In this document: positions 1 to 10,619 of the stretch, in pieces | How the letters are laid out: every line of letters starts with the position of its first letter | How positions within the stretch are numbered: the first letter of the stretch is position 1 | Made by a program: the position numbers and the translations under genes | Source: Hyphochytrium catenoides | Lineage: Eukaryota > Sar > Hyphochytriomycetes > Hyphochytriales > Hyphochytriaceae | NCBI GenBank assembly: GCA_900088475.1 | Contig: FLMG01003780.1 | Location: 1 to 48,774 of the forward strand | Direction of reading: 5' to 3' | Length of the DNA stretch: 48,774 nucleotides | The notes under the pieces: generated by a model | Seen by the model: the letters and a program-made list of their open reading frames with translations, nothing else | Databases searched by the model: none | What the model was told of the DNA's origin: nothing

Positions 1-2041
1 AGAAGATGCACGTAGTGCCTGATGATGATGCCTCTCCTCCTCTTCTTCCACTCCTCCAAGAGTGGTGGATGATCGCATTCTTCTTCTGCAGTTCTGGTTC
101 TTCAATGGTTGCACCCTCCGTAATAAGAAATAAAGCCGACGAAGAGCATCTTCGAAGGACAGGCAAAAGACAAGTAACAACCAGCAGTAGTCTTCATCTC
201 CTGCTTGTTGGCGTCCTTCCTCGCCTCCTCGTCGTCGTTCTTCAGCAGCAACCGAAAATAATAAATAATGCTCCTACTAGCTGCAGATTTTCTTCTCCTC
301 TAACTCCTCTACGACTAGAACTATGCCCTCAGCCAGCACTGTAGTCATCCTTCCTTCGTCAATATCTAGTCCTTTACTCATCAGGGTACTCATAGCCTAC
401 TCATTATTTTACTCATGGCCTACTCCTCATCTTACTCATAGCCTACTCATAGGAGGGCTTTTTTAAAAAGTACTCACGATATGAGTATCTCGATCGAAAA
501 CATGTATGAGTATACTCGAGTACATTATACTCACTCATACTCATAGGGGAGGCTCTTTGAGTAACCAGTACTCATAGAACATTACAAGTACACAGAAAAG
601 CACAATACTCACTCATACTCACTCATCATGTGAGTATTGTACTCATTACTCATCCGGTGTGTGGAGGATTGGCGACGAGGAGTCTGAATCTTTTTCTAAC
701 TTTTAGTCTTTAAATTTTTTGGCACAAATTCTCCAGCTGTTATTGGCCTTCATCTTCCTTATTACATGGAGACGAATTCTCCACTCAGGATCACTGCTCC
801 ATCGACCCGCTCGCACAAGTAAGAAAAACTCGACATCCTTGTTCCTTATTTACACAGCCGAGCTTCTATCTCCACACCTTTCTTCTTTGAGTGGAGGAGG
901 AGTAATAAACAATTCCTGACAATCATCATTATGAGGTTTTCTATAAGGAAGTATCGCGTGAATGAACGCCGGAGGACAATGATCGATGGTTGGTTACGTT
1001 TGCCCTCGGAGGCAATGTAGTCCATCTATCTCAATATAAGCACTTGTCTTTAGCAAATCGCTTCTTGTTGTTGTTACTGCTTGCGCAAGGGGATCTGACC
1101 ACGAAATCCTCCTCATTAACTCGTCTCCAACGCCGATTAGGCCTGTTTCTAACCCTTACCCTTGCCATCACAATGGGTGTGACTTTATTAACTTATTGTC
1201 TCAAAGAGGCGGCGGGGAAACTCCGAGAAGGGATGATGCCCTATTATCTGGGCGAGACGTGCTTCTTGTGGCCGAACAGCGGCGCAAAGTTACATGTCAT
1301 TTTAAGGTTCCCAGGGAATGACTATTCATCCTCCTCTTTGTCGCGTAGATAGCTAGAGGTCTTCTGGCATGCTGACCGCTTGCTTGAACCTGCTCTTTCG
1401 GCATATGCTTCTCGTTATTGGACAGGAAAATTTTCATTTGCGCTACCTCTTAGCTCCATTAGCTGCGGTTCGTTGCCAAGGTTGGCGTCCAACAACTGAA
1501 CAAACAGGGAGTTAAACTCCTAGCTCTATTACCAGCACACAAGAGTAGCTAGTTGATGACGCTTGATTATTAGAGGAATCCTAATCCATGGCGGAACTGA
1601 AGAAACAAGACTGCCAACTGACGAGACAGAGGCAGGAACGTAGACTGAGAGGTCGTCCTGTTAAGGTGAGGGAGGGAGGGAGATGGAGGATGCTGCTGGG
1701 CTTGTTGCGTTATGAGCTCCGAGGAGGCTGTGTGGACGCGGGCTAACGGAGAGCGTTCCATGCCTTATCGCACTTCCCAGGAAAACCTAATATTCTCAGG
1801 ATGTTCGCCGCCATGTAATCATTGAGAGCAGCAAGCAAGTGTCCTCCTCCTTCCTCTTCTTTCCGCATTTACTTCTAATCTATTATCTATCATATTGCTA
1901 TCCATCCGTCCGGCAATAATGGTCTCTTCTCCATTCTCCATCCTGAAAGTCTGTCTGCGGTTGCCTATTCAGCTCTATTCTCTTTCTCCGTCCTGTTCCT
2001 ATGAAAGGCTAATAATAATGTTTTCGTCACATTATCGACAA
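1..2041. other. Gene-poor left end
   Basis: No open frame here shows a recognisable domain or a convincing exon chain. The short frames are leucine- and serine-rich translations of CT-rich DNA. The only clear structure is the ACTCAT-type repeat block annotated separately at 376-653. The segment lies downstream of the RBBP6-like gene's 3' end and may be spacer, or the untranslated part of a gene lying further left. Confidence 0.5.
376..653. repeat. ACTCAT/ATGAGT-rich repeat block with palindromes
   Basis: The hexamer ACTCAT begins at about 376, 388, 399, 411, 434, 445, 533, 539, 570, 611, 621, 641 and 648. Its complement ATGAGT begins at 481 and 506. The spacing is irregular, so this is not a simple microsatellite. 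Because both orientations occur, several perfect palindromes form: GAGTATACTC at 508-517, TACTCGAGTA at 513-522, and a hairpin with 10-bp arms at 603-612 and 630-639. The motif resembles half of an AP-1/GCN4-type site (TGACTCA), but no factor can be named from sequence alone. Confidence 0.7.
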
Positions 2042-3136
2042 TAATGTTCTAGGCGTGACTGTCAACAGAAAGAAGAGAGAGCGGGGAGAGAGGCTGGCAC
2101 TGAGGAAGATGATACTGTCGAGTGCTTGGTGCACCCAAAGTTGTCCACCAAGATAGAAGACGAAGGAGAGGGACCTGTAGTTGATGAGGAAGAGAGACCC
2201 TTCTTGATGAGATAAATTTTAGGGGAAGCGTGGATTATGCTAGTCGAGCGGAAGAAACTAAGAAGATAGATGTCATCGTCGAGGAGACTTCGCTGTCGGA
2301 AGCGATCAGCAAAGACTGCCTACGGGGAAAGAACTAGTCAGCTATTAGAGAATGATTATTAATTGGCATGTGGTGGGGCGGAGCGAGAAAGACATCATGA
2401 TCATGACTTGGAGCGTGTTAGAGGCAGCACAAACGGCAAAACAGCTACTCCTAGAGAGCTAGCTAGAAGAACTTAGAACACGGGAGGAGGAGCATCAAGC
2501 CAGCGAGATAGAGAATGGAAAGGGAGAGAATAAAGCATGACGGACGGAGGAGGAGGAACAAGTCGTAAAGAAAGAGGCCAGGGAACTGATAGAGCAAAGA
2601 AAGACCAAGAGTTTTGGTTTCACTGTGAGGCCTAGCTTCTTACTCTAGAGAGTGAACGGAATGCGAGAAGCGGAAACGGATGATGACCCACCAAAAATGA
2701 GAGAAGTCATAGGGGAAGAGGTAGTTAGTAGAAGACATCAGGTGCGACGCTCGGGAAGAAATGAGAAGGGAGTGTGGGGGCGAGGTCAGAGCGCAAACGA
2801 AGCGGCAGGTCCAGTTGAGGAGTTAGGGAAGAGGCTCACAGGAGAGAGCAAGAATATCAAAGCGCTTGACATGAGAAGAGGAAGAGGAAGAGCAGCACGG
2901 GGGCCTGGAACTGAAAACCAAAGGTAGAAGGACCTCTAGTGAAAGAGCTAGCTAAACAAGGCGATAATGCGATGTTATCAGCTTTCTATAAAGAAGGGCA
3001 GTCCGAAGGACAGCAGAGAAGGTCTCGAGAGCGACAGGATGGAGATCGAAGAGCGGTGACTATCACTTCGAGATGTGCGGGGAAGAGGAAAGAGCGAGAA
3101 AAGAAAAGGAAGGATGAAGAAGAAGGGAAGGAGTGA
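2042..3136 (+). other. Purine-rich tract with broken charged reading frames
   Basis: The plus strand is strongly A/G-rich for about 1.1 kb. Its reading frames encode Arg/Glu/Lys-rich peptides repeatedly cut by stops; the longest runs are 2652-2927 and 2939-3136. No domain is visible and no set of GT-AG joins produced a convincing protein. It could be a decayed gene for a charged low-complexity protein, or simply a purine-biased spacer next to the 3' end of the RBBP6-like gene. Read on the minus strand it would be a CU-rich downstream or 3'-UTR sequence. Confidence 0.3.
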
Positions 3137-3396
3137 CGTGACGTGACGGCGTGGCGCCTGCTGTATCTACTACTGGTGCCAGCTCCTTTGGTGCGGGTAT
3201 TGCCTTCCATTCAGCAGACTAATCAAAGCGGGAAACATAGATGTCAGACGGTATGGAAGGCCCTAGAGGCTACTTGGACGCTCTCTTTTTTTAGACGTTT
3301 GACCTCCCTGCGGCATCCAGGAAGCTATTCAGATAAGATCCTAAGAGATGGAGAAGAAGAGACGCCGTATAGCCAGCGCAATAGCGTTTATTTGAG

Positions 3397-6300
3397 TTAT
3401 CGTCTGTGACGCTTTTTTGCTTCCTCTTCTCCTGGCGATGGCCCTAGTCGGTCAAGAACGGATCGCTTTCGGCTCGATTCTCTGTCACTTACTAGCTCCA
3501 GAGACACTTGCCGGTTCTTCAACCTTTCTTTTTCCTTATCGGGTTGCGAAGACTTACTACTACTCTCCTTCTCGTGTCTCTCTCTTCTGCCAAGTCCCCT
3601 GCTACTGTCTTCCCTCTCTCTTCGATCGTCCGGACCTCGTGCGGTTGCCAGTTTAGAAGTGGACGATGGACGAGTGGGCCTTGGCTCATGGGATGAGGAA
3701 GAAGGTTTCCGCTTAAGGTCATGACTGAGTCTTTCCCGTGACCGACCGCGACGCTCTTTCTGGCTCCTACTTCCAGCTTCTTCACGCCCGGCTTCCTTGA
3801 GCACGACGCGGTCCCGTTCTCGGCTCTCTTTTCTCCGGTCTCTGCCAGAGGGCCTTTCCTTTGAGTGGTCAGTACTCAGCCTGCCAAGGTCTCGTGGGCT
3901 TCCCCGAGGTGTCCTGCCCCTTCCGTCCAAGTCAACTCCATTCTCTGTCCGCTCGCTTGTCCGTCTAGAGTCCCGGTGGCGGCCAGGAGAGCTGCTCCTC
4001 CTAGACCTCGAGCTTACTGAACTGTCTTTGTTACTGCCCTTACTCTCGTCACGTCTTCTCCCTGACCTCTCGCTCGGCCACTTTTCCCGACCTTCAGTCC
4101 TACGGCTTACCCTCACATCAGCAGAATACTCCGCGTCGTCGCCTTCTTCCACCTGTCCTGTCCACCTGTCTTCAAATTCTTCCTCGCCAAAGTCCATGGG
4201 CAAAGCGGCAAACTTGATATCAGAACCCGAAGACTGTGGCGCGCCGCCGCCCTCCTGTTCCTTTCCCGCTTCACCTCCCCGTGACATCTCTCCAGAGCCT
4301 GAGCCTTCGGGCAATGATGAAGGCTGGCCGTCTTTAGGGGCCTTCACCCTCTCTTTACTAACTCGACTGACAGTCACGGGCTCATCCCGTCGTTTGGAGC
4401 GATCTCGAGAGCCTGATCGTGATCGCGAACGGCCCCTTCCGGGTGCCCTTTGTCTTCCTCCTCTTCCTCGAAAACGCGGCGACCGCTGGCCTTGACGAAG
4501 CGGACTTCTACTTCGAGATCTTCCTCGCGTTCCAGGACGGCCCTCGTAGCCCTCTTCTCCCGTTCCCTCGCCGTCTCCTCGATCTGACTCCGAGATGGAA
4601 CCACTCCTAAAGTCCTTTTCCCGTCGCCAATCGCCTTCTCTCTCGCGCTTGCGCCCTCTAGCCAAAGCTGGTCCTGGACCGACCATTGGAGGCATCATAG
4701 GCACTCCATCAGGACCAAACATGGGAGGCGGTCCACCGAACCATGGAGGCGGAGGTCCATCAAACCAGCCACTTGGGCCTCTTGGGCCCGGTTGCATGTT
4801 AGGGCCTCCAACCCAAGGCATACCTGGCGGCGAAGGTCCCCAGTGGCCAGGCCCACGTGGACCTCTCCCTCCTCCTCTTCCTCCTCTACCTCCTCCACCT
4901 CTGTCTCTTACCGGCCCTCTCCCTCGCCCTGGCGCTCCCGGCCAATTACCTGACTGAGGCTCGAACCACCCTCGCGGCCCTGGGAAGGCGCCAGGGACAA
5001 CCGGAGGACCCCATACAGGATGCGGAGGAGCGCCTGGCGGTCCCCAAGGTCCTCTGGGGCCTGCTGGAAGCCTCGCACGCGGAGGCGGGGGAAAGGGCAT
5101 CACGCCAATACCTCCTCCTGGGCCGCGTTCAGGAGGACCTCGAAAACCATGATCCATTATCCCTTCTTCCTCCTCATGAAGAACGGATGCTTTGTCCTGG
5201 ACGGTGCCCTCTCGTACTCTTGTATCTGTCGCTTTCGAGGGTGATGCTACCTTCTTCTCAGGAGCAGGAGCCTCTTCCTTTGCTTTGACCTTCTCCCCAG
5301 ACTTTTCATCTGCCACTTCTCTATTCAAGATTTATATAGAGAGAAGACGCAGGTGCAGCAAAGTGGTTAGAAGCCAAACTCTGACCTTGTTCAATCAGTG
5401 AGACGTCGTAGTAACTTACCCTTCCTCATTGCCAATGGCGGATGCCTCATCCTTCCCTTCTTCTAGCTTCACTCCTTCAGCTTCTTCTTCTTCATCCTCT
5501 TCTTGTCCTTTGTCTGCACTGTCAAAGATATCTCCTCCAAGCTCGTCATCATCGTCGTCGTCACCTTTCTTTTTATCCCCCTTGCTTTTTCCCAGAGCAA
5601 GCACAGCATCCGCCCGGCCCTGTATCGTAGCTCTTTGATCCCTTTCGTCTCTTTGCTCCTCTTCTTTCTTCTTCTCTTTTTCCTTCAAGAGTTTCTCTGC
5701 CTCCCTTGCAATTCTTTCCTTGTCAGCTTGTTCATTGCGAGTTCGCTGCAAATAGTCCTCCACTGAGACTCGAAGCTGCTTGTTAGGAAGCAACTGTCAA
5801 GGGTGAAAGCAGAGAGAAGTTATCTTAGTTTGACGACAGTACGACTGCCCGCCACGGTGGCATGATAAAGGTCAATGCGTTAGGTCCCTTAGGACAGGGG
5901 ACACCGCCACTGAGCCGACCAGATATTTTGCGAGGACAAAGGACGACATTTGAGGTGCACTGCGCATCAGACAGCAGAAAGCCAAAGCCCCGCGCCTCAC
6001 AGACACTGCCTATCAATGAAGAAGCCGATTCCCGCATTTAGCGGAGAAAGGACTGAACTCAAGAGAAAGCGAGAATGGTCACAGAGTAAACAAACCTTAT
6101 CTGGAGATACTTCCTGAGTTCCACATAGAGGACATTGCATATTCGAGTCGATTAAGGCAGACCGGATGCACCCGTCACATGTCGACTGCTCAGATTTTTG
6201 GGACAAGACGCAGGGGGGAGAAGGGTCAGAACGCAATTATAGGGCGCAGTAAGTATGAGTCAGGCAGTCTTGGGAAAGAACAATCAGATAATGGGCCTGG

Positions 6301-9071
6301 CGCGATCTCCTGATGCAAGGGAGAGGAGCGATGGTGGAGAACGGAGAACCCAAAGACACGCAAACGAAATGTAAGCCTCTCCTATATCGTACGGCTCATA
6401 TACACATGAACAGAAAGAAACAAGGATCCTAGGGCCATGTACAAGACGGACCTCGTGACAGCAAGGCACCAAGACCGCGTCCTGTATGAGCAGTGAGCAG
6501 ATGAGGCAGGAGAGATGTGGAGGAGGATTCTTCCTGAGCTCGTCAACAGTTGCGCTTCCGCCGCCTTTCTGCACCGCTTTCTCAAAGTCTTGCGTCTTAA
6601 CCTGCCAGCAGTTCGTATGTGTCACACACATCGTGTCGCAGAGATTGAAGAGAAAGAGAGAGCCCATATCAGAACCACGTATGCAGACGCAAAAGGTAGG
6701 TACTATAGAGCCATAGAAAAGAAAACGAGGCCACGCAGCTTACCGCTACGACTGCTAAACCTCCGCCCGGAGCAGTCACAATGGTTCTGCCGTCACCTAA
6801 GCGCGCTGCCTCCTCTTCTGTCACAGTCTGCAAGAATGTTGTGGGGATACCTGTGCGTTTTCGCACCTTGTGCTAGAGGTATCATGAACAGTTAGTGAAG
6901 AAGACGCTAGCTTGGTAGCGTAGCTCTTTGACCGCGGCGATAGCGAATTTAAGCAGGTAGAGCACCAGCACGAGATGCAAGTAGGCACCCATGGCTTATC
7001 ATAAGGCCCTTGAGCAGCATGATAGAAACTCAGAGCGGCCACGCCGGTAGAGGTGTTGCTTGAAAGACTAGTACACTCTTCGCTCAGTGGACAGACGTGG
7101 CCCACTTGCGATCAAGCTCAAGGAGGCGTTGTACTCACCGTGTCATACTTTGGATCCCCGTTAGTGGGACACTGGTTAATCCAGTGCCCAGGCTGGCCGC
7201 AGCGGTGGCAGATATACCCCTCAGGCGGCGTCAAGGACGGACCTGTTCGGCCGTACATCCCACGGCCAGGGCCATAGGGACCGCGACCTGGGAAAGCCCC
7301 TCGACCGCGGCCAGGCCCATTTTGGCCCCCAGGAGCCCCTACCATTCCTGAAGGTCCTGAGCCTGCACTCCATGTCATGTTGCCACCTGGCCGTTTAAAC
7401 CTTTGGTTTCTGTGTAAGAGCAAGCGAGTGAGGACATAGTAACGGAAAAAGGAAGCGAGATGAGAGTACTGACTGCCACCTCTCGAGGGACTACTTTTGC
7501 AGCAGGAGGGGCGGCGGCGATGCGGATTTGCGGATGACACGTAAAGACATTGGACTGACCGGAACTCAGCAGCTCTATTATTGATCTCATCCAAAAGAGC
7601 AACTTCATCCACCCCATTCTCCCCCTTTGCAAGGCTTTCTTCTCCCTCTCCCAGCTGTTCCATCACGCCAACATCCTGTCCCTCAGGCATTGTGGAAGCT
7701 AAAGGAGCGCCAGGTCTCGCAGGTGAGCCTGCGGGCGTGCCCTTGGCCGTGCCCTCTTGCGCTCCTGGTCTCGAGGGACTTGAAAGCTGGGACTCACTCC
7801 TACATTGCACACAGAGATAACGTAAGCAACACATAGATATGCTGGGATATGGAGCCAAAGGTCTAGGGCGAGGAACAACATTTAGCGTTAACGCTGAACA
7901 ATCCAAAGATGCAACGCATCGGGCGTGAGGACAGCATCAAGGGTTAGGATGTCGAGCAAAAGTTTAACCCTACTTGAGGCCCTGGCTTTGCTGGCCGATT
8001 TGAACGGTAGGCACTGCGTTCTGGTACTCCTGCTTCATGCGGGCGAGCAACCCCGTCTTAGCCACCGGCACTCTCTTCACTAGAACGCTTGTGTTCTTAG
8101 GGAGTAAGAAGTTCTCGTCCTCATAGGCTAAGAGACGGGTAGGGACCATGGACAAAGGGCACAAAGAAAGTGGTGAGAGGCAAGTGAGCCACGATGAAGC
8201 AAACTAACAATGAAGGGATATAGCATGGGCGTAAGAGCGCTAGACGGCAGCCGTTCCTCATGACAGAGTGCGCAGTCGTGCAGCTTATAGTGATGTGAAG
8301 CGAGGAAGTGTGATATCTCTTTCAAGAGAGCCGATGAGACAGTCCAAGGACTGTCCAATCGTTCTTCCTTCTTCACAATAGAGAGCTAAGGCTTCACGCT
8401 GCTAGGGCAGTCTTCCCGAAAGAAGTGAATGACGAGAAGCGCAAACTTTTCGCCTGTATAGGCTGCGCCAGCACTCGCCCCATCAGCTGATTTAACGCTC
8501 GCCGACCAGACTAAGGTACCGCCCCGTAGATACAGAGACAAGCAAAGAGGCAGCAAGAGTACTGCGGGAGGGGCAAGCTGAAGAACCAGCATCAACCTCG
8601 AGCAGGTCAAAGAAAGGTAAACAAAAAGAGCAACAATGACCCAGAGGACACTTCTTGAAGAGAAAAGATATCTGCACGGTCCAGCCAGCAATGAATTTCC
8701 ATTTTGTTAGGAAGGCCAAAAGGTAAACGCGAGTCAACAGATGTGTGCTCTCTACGTTCAATTAAACACTTTTCTCTCGTCTGGAAGTGACAATGAATCA
8801 ACAGACATGAAATGGACATCTTCAGGCTCCACTCAGGTTCCGTGAGATTGGCAGCTCCGTCTAGCGCTCTGAAGGTCTCGGTAATGAGGGCAGGAATGAA
8901 GTTACCTTGACCGGTCTGGGCGTCAGTGATCACCAGATCGAAATCCAGTCCTTTGTTTAGCTGCTTCTTCTCGACAATAGCCTTCTTTAGGTCATAGACC
9001 TTGATGGCGGTGCCGCCAAATGTGACGGTGTCATAGCTCTTTGCGCTCTTGAACTTAAAATGAACTGACAT
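3397..9071 (-). CDS. RBBP6: RBBP6/Mpe1-like DWNN-zinc knuckle-RING protein
   Basis: Predicted subunit of the nuclear mRNA cleavage and polyadenylation factor and likely ubiquitin E3 ligase. Nine exons join in phase: 9071-8906, 8127-7974, 7799-7560, 7409-7139, 6872-6744, 6601-6452, 6185-6096, 5793-5420 and 5320-3397, giving 1165 aa. Residues 1 to about 76 form the ubiquitin-like DWNN domain (starts MSVHFKFKSAKSYDTV and continues YEDENFLLPKNTSVLVKRVP). A CCHC zinc knuckle follows, CHRCGQPGHWINQC, at 254-267. The RING/U-box-like finger spans about 352-391 (CLIC, CC, CDGC, CPLC) and keeps the family spacing. A charged helical segment and a large final exon rich in RS dipeptides and Gly-Pro complete it, as in animal RBBP6. 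The start is the conserved DWNN methionine; 26 codons upstream are also open. One donor is unusual (GTCCGT at 6451). The identification is strong; exact exon ends are hand predictions. Confidence 0.9.
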
Positions 9072-9427
9072 CTTGCACGTAGAACCTCCAAAAGGCGAGC
9101 GAAGTGCAGGTGGCCGTTCCGGACGTGAGTTGACGAAAGAGCTCTGCAATGTGATCTAAAGATCGGCACCCTCTTCACCTCTCACTCTGGCGCCATCTCC
9201 CTCACAGACAGAAGAGTAGTTTCAAAGACAGAGCTAGTTGAATGACAGCCCCTACGCCTTTGGATTGCGTTCTACAACCAGCGATCCTCCCTATAAATAA
9301 AGGGCAGATAAAGGTGATCTCGCGCTTTGAGAGATTCTGAGCTGGCGCGGAATGGCGGCGAGGGTGTGGGTGAGATGCGGCTGAGATTGCAGTTTCCCTG
9401 ACAAGGGGAGAGAGAGAGAGAAAGAGA

Positions 9428-9480
<53 letters not shown>

Positions 9481-10619
9481 GAAGAGAGAGAGAGAAGAGA
9501 AAGAGAGAGAGAGAGAGAAAGAGGCAGAGAGAGAGAGAGAAAGAGAGAGAGGAAGAGAGAAAGGCAGAGAGAGGGGAAGAGAGAGAGAGACACAAGAGAC
9601 CGGGAGAGAGAGAGAAAGAAACGCGCCAAGAGAGCAAAAGACAGAGAAAGAGAGAGAAGACGGGGAGGGAGCAAGAGAGGGGAATCAAACAGGAGAGAGT
9701 TACGAGACAGAGGTCTCACTCCCCAACACATCCACCACAAACCTACTCCTTGCACTACCCACCCGGCCCCTTCATCTGAGACGGAGAACATTAGAACCAC
9801 CTCTTGCCCTACCCACCCTCAAGAGTCAGAAGGCGGATCTCCCCTTCACAGCTGCTCAGGTTGGCAACTCCGAGTTTTCGCTACTGACAATGTTTTGCCA
9901 AGTCACGTCTCGATAACTAATTCCTGATTCTCAATGCTATTGATTCTATTTTGAGCTGTCAATAATGATCTGGAGCTTCAGGAGATCGTCCGCAGTTCAG
10001 CATCGGCCATCAGATCCGCATTCTCTTCTGATGGTCTGCTGGCGCGCAGGAGCCGTCCAGGTGCTAGACACGTAAGCACCCTCCTGAGTGGTAGGTAAAC
10101 CTGAGGAAAAGCAGATTTCACCTAGTACTGCTGTTGATGAGCATCAACATCTACGCGGAATGACGGAGGATCCAATGTTTTCGTACCAATCGTAAGATGT
10201 GTTTTTGTTGTTGCTTAGGTGTGCGTCCTGGTCTAATGATCATCATACGCCCATTCAGGACGGTCTCTCTGTACTTGCCATCAGCGCAGTTTGCTACTAT
10301 AATAAAGAACACCTTATCGGTTGACCAAGAGCTGCAACCCGACAAGTGCAGAAGGAGTTTTCGTCAGAGTGATTCAAGGCTAGAAGTGTAAGTGACCCCT
10401 TATCCTGCCCGCAATCATTCGACTTACCAGGCCCTTGAGCTATAAGAACTCATACCCTCCTTTGCAGGACATTTGAAAGTACAGAGCTGAAGTTATTACG
10501 AGCTAGTGTGTCGTCATTCTATGATATGCTGACTGTGACGGCCGAGACGTTGATGCAGTTCGGACCCTAACAGGTCATGGTCTGCGCTGTTCCATACAAA
10601 TATTATGCTGTACACTATG
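9072..10619. other. Spacer between RBBP6-like gene and A-T-ankyrin gene
   Basis: The segment holds the promoter and 5'UTR of the RBBP6-like gene and the 3' flank of the adenylation-ankyrin gene. A GA microsatellite fills about 9411-9690. Short frames near 10150-10390 have no recognisable domain and no supporting splice chain, so they are not called. Nothing else is seen. Confidence 0.5.
9411..9690 (+). repeat. Imperfect (GA)n microsatellite
   Basis: About 280 bp of GAGAGA runs interrupted by GGAA, GGCA and CACAA variants, so the minus strand is (CT)n. It lies about 340-620 bp upstream of the RBBP6-like start codon. It could be part of a promoter or 5'UTR, but GA tracts occur throughout this block and it may be neutral. 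Confidence 0.9.

Noticed and set aside
3797-4495. 232-codon plus-strand frame
   Set aside because: It is the antisense shadow of the RS-rich last exon of the RBBP6-like gene.
9291-9304. TATAAATA sequence as a TATA box
   Set aside because: It is oriented for plus-strand transcription, while the nearby gene is on the minus strand and no plus-strand gene follows.
10151-10391. Overlapping open frames on both strands near 10.2 kb
   Set aside because: Both strands are open over the same bases, neither protein shows a domain, and no splice chain supports either.
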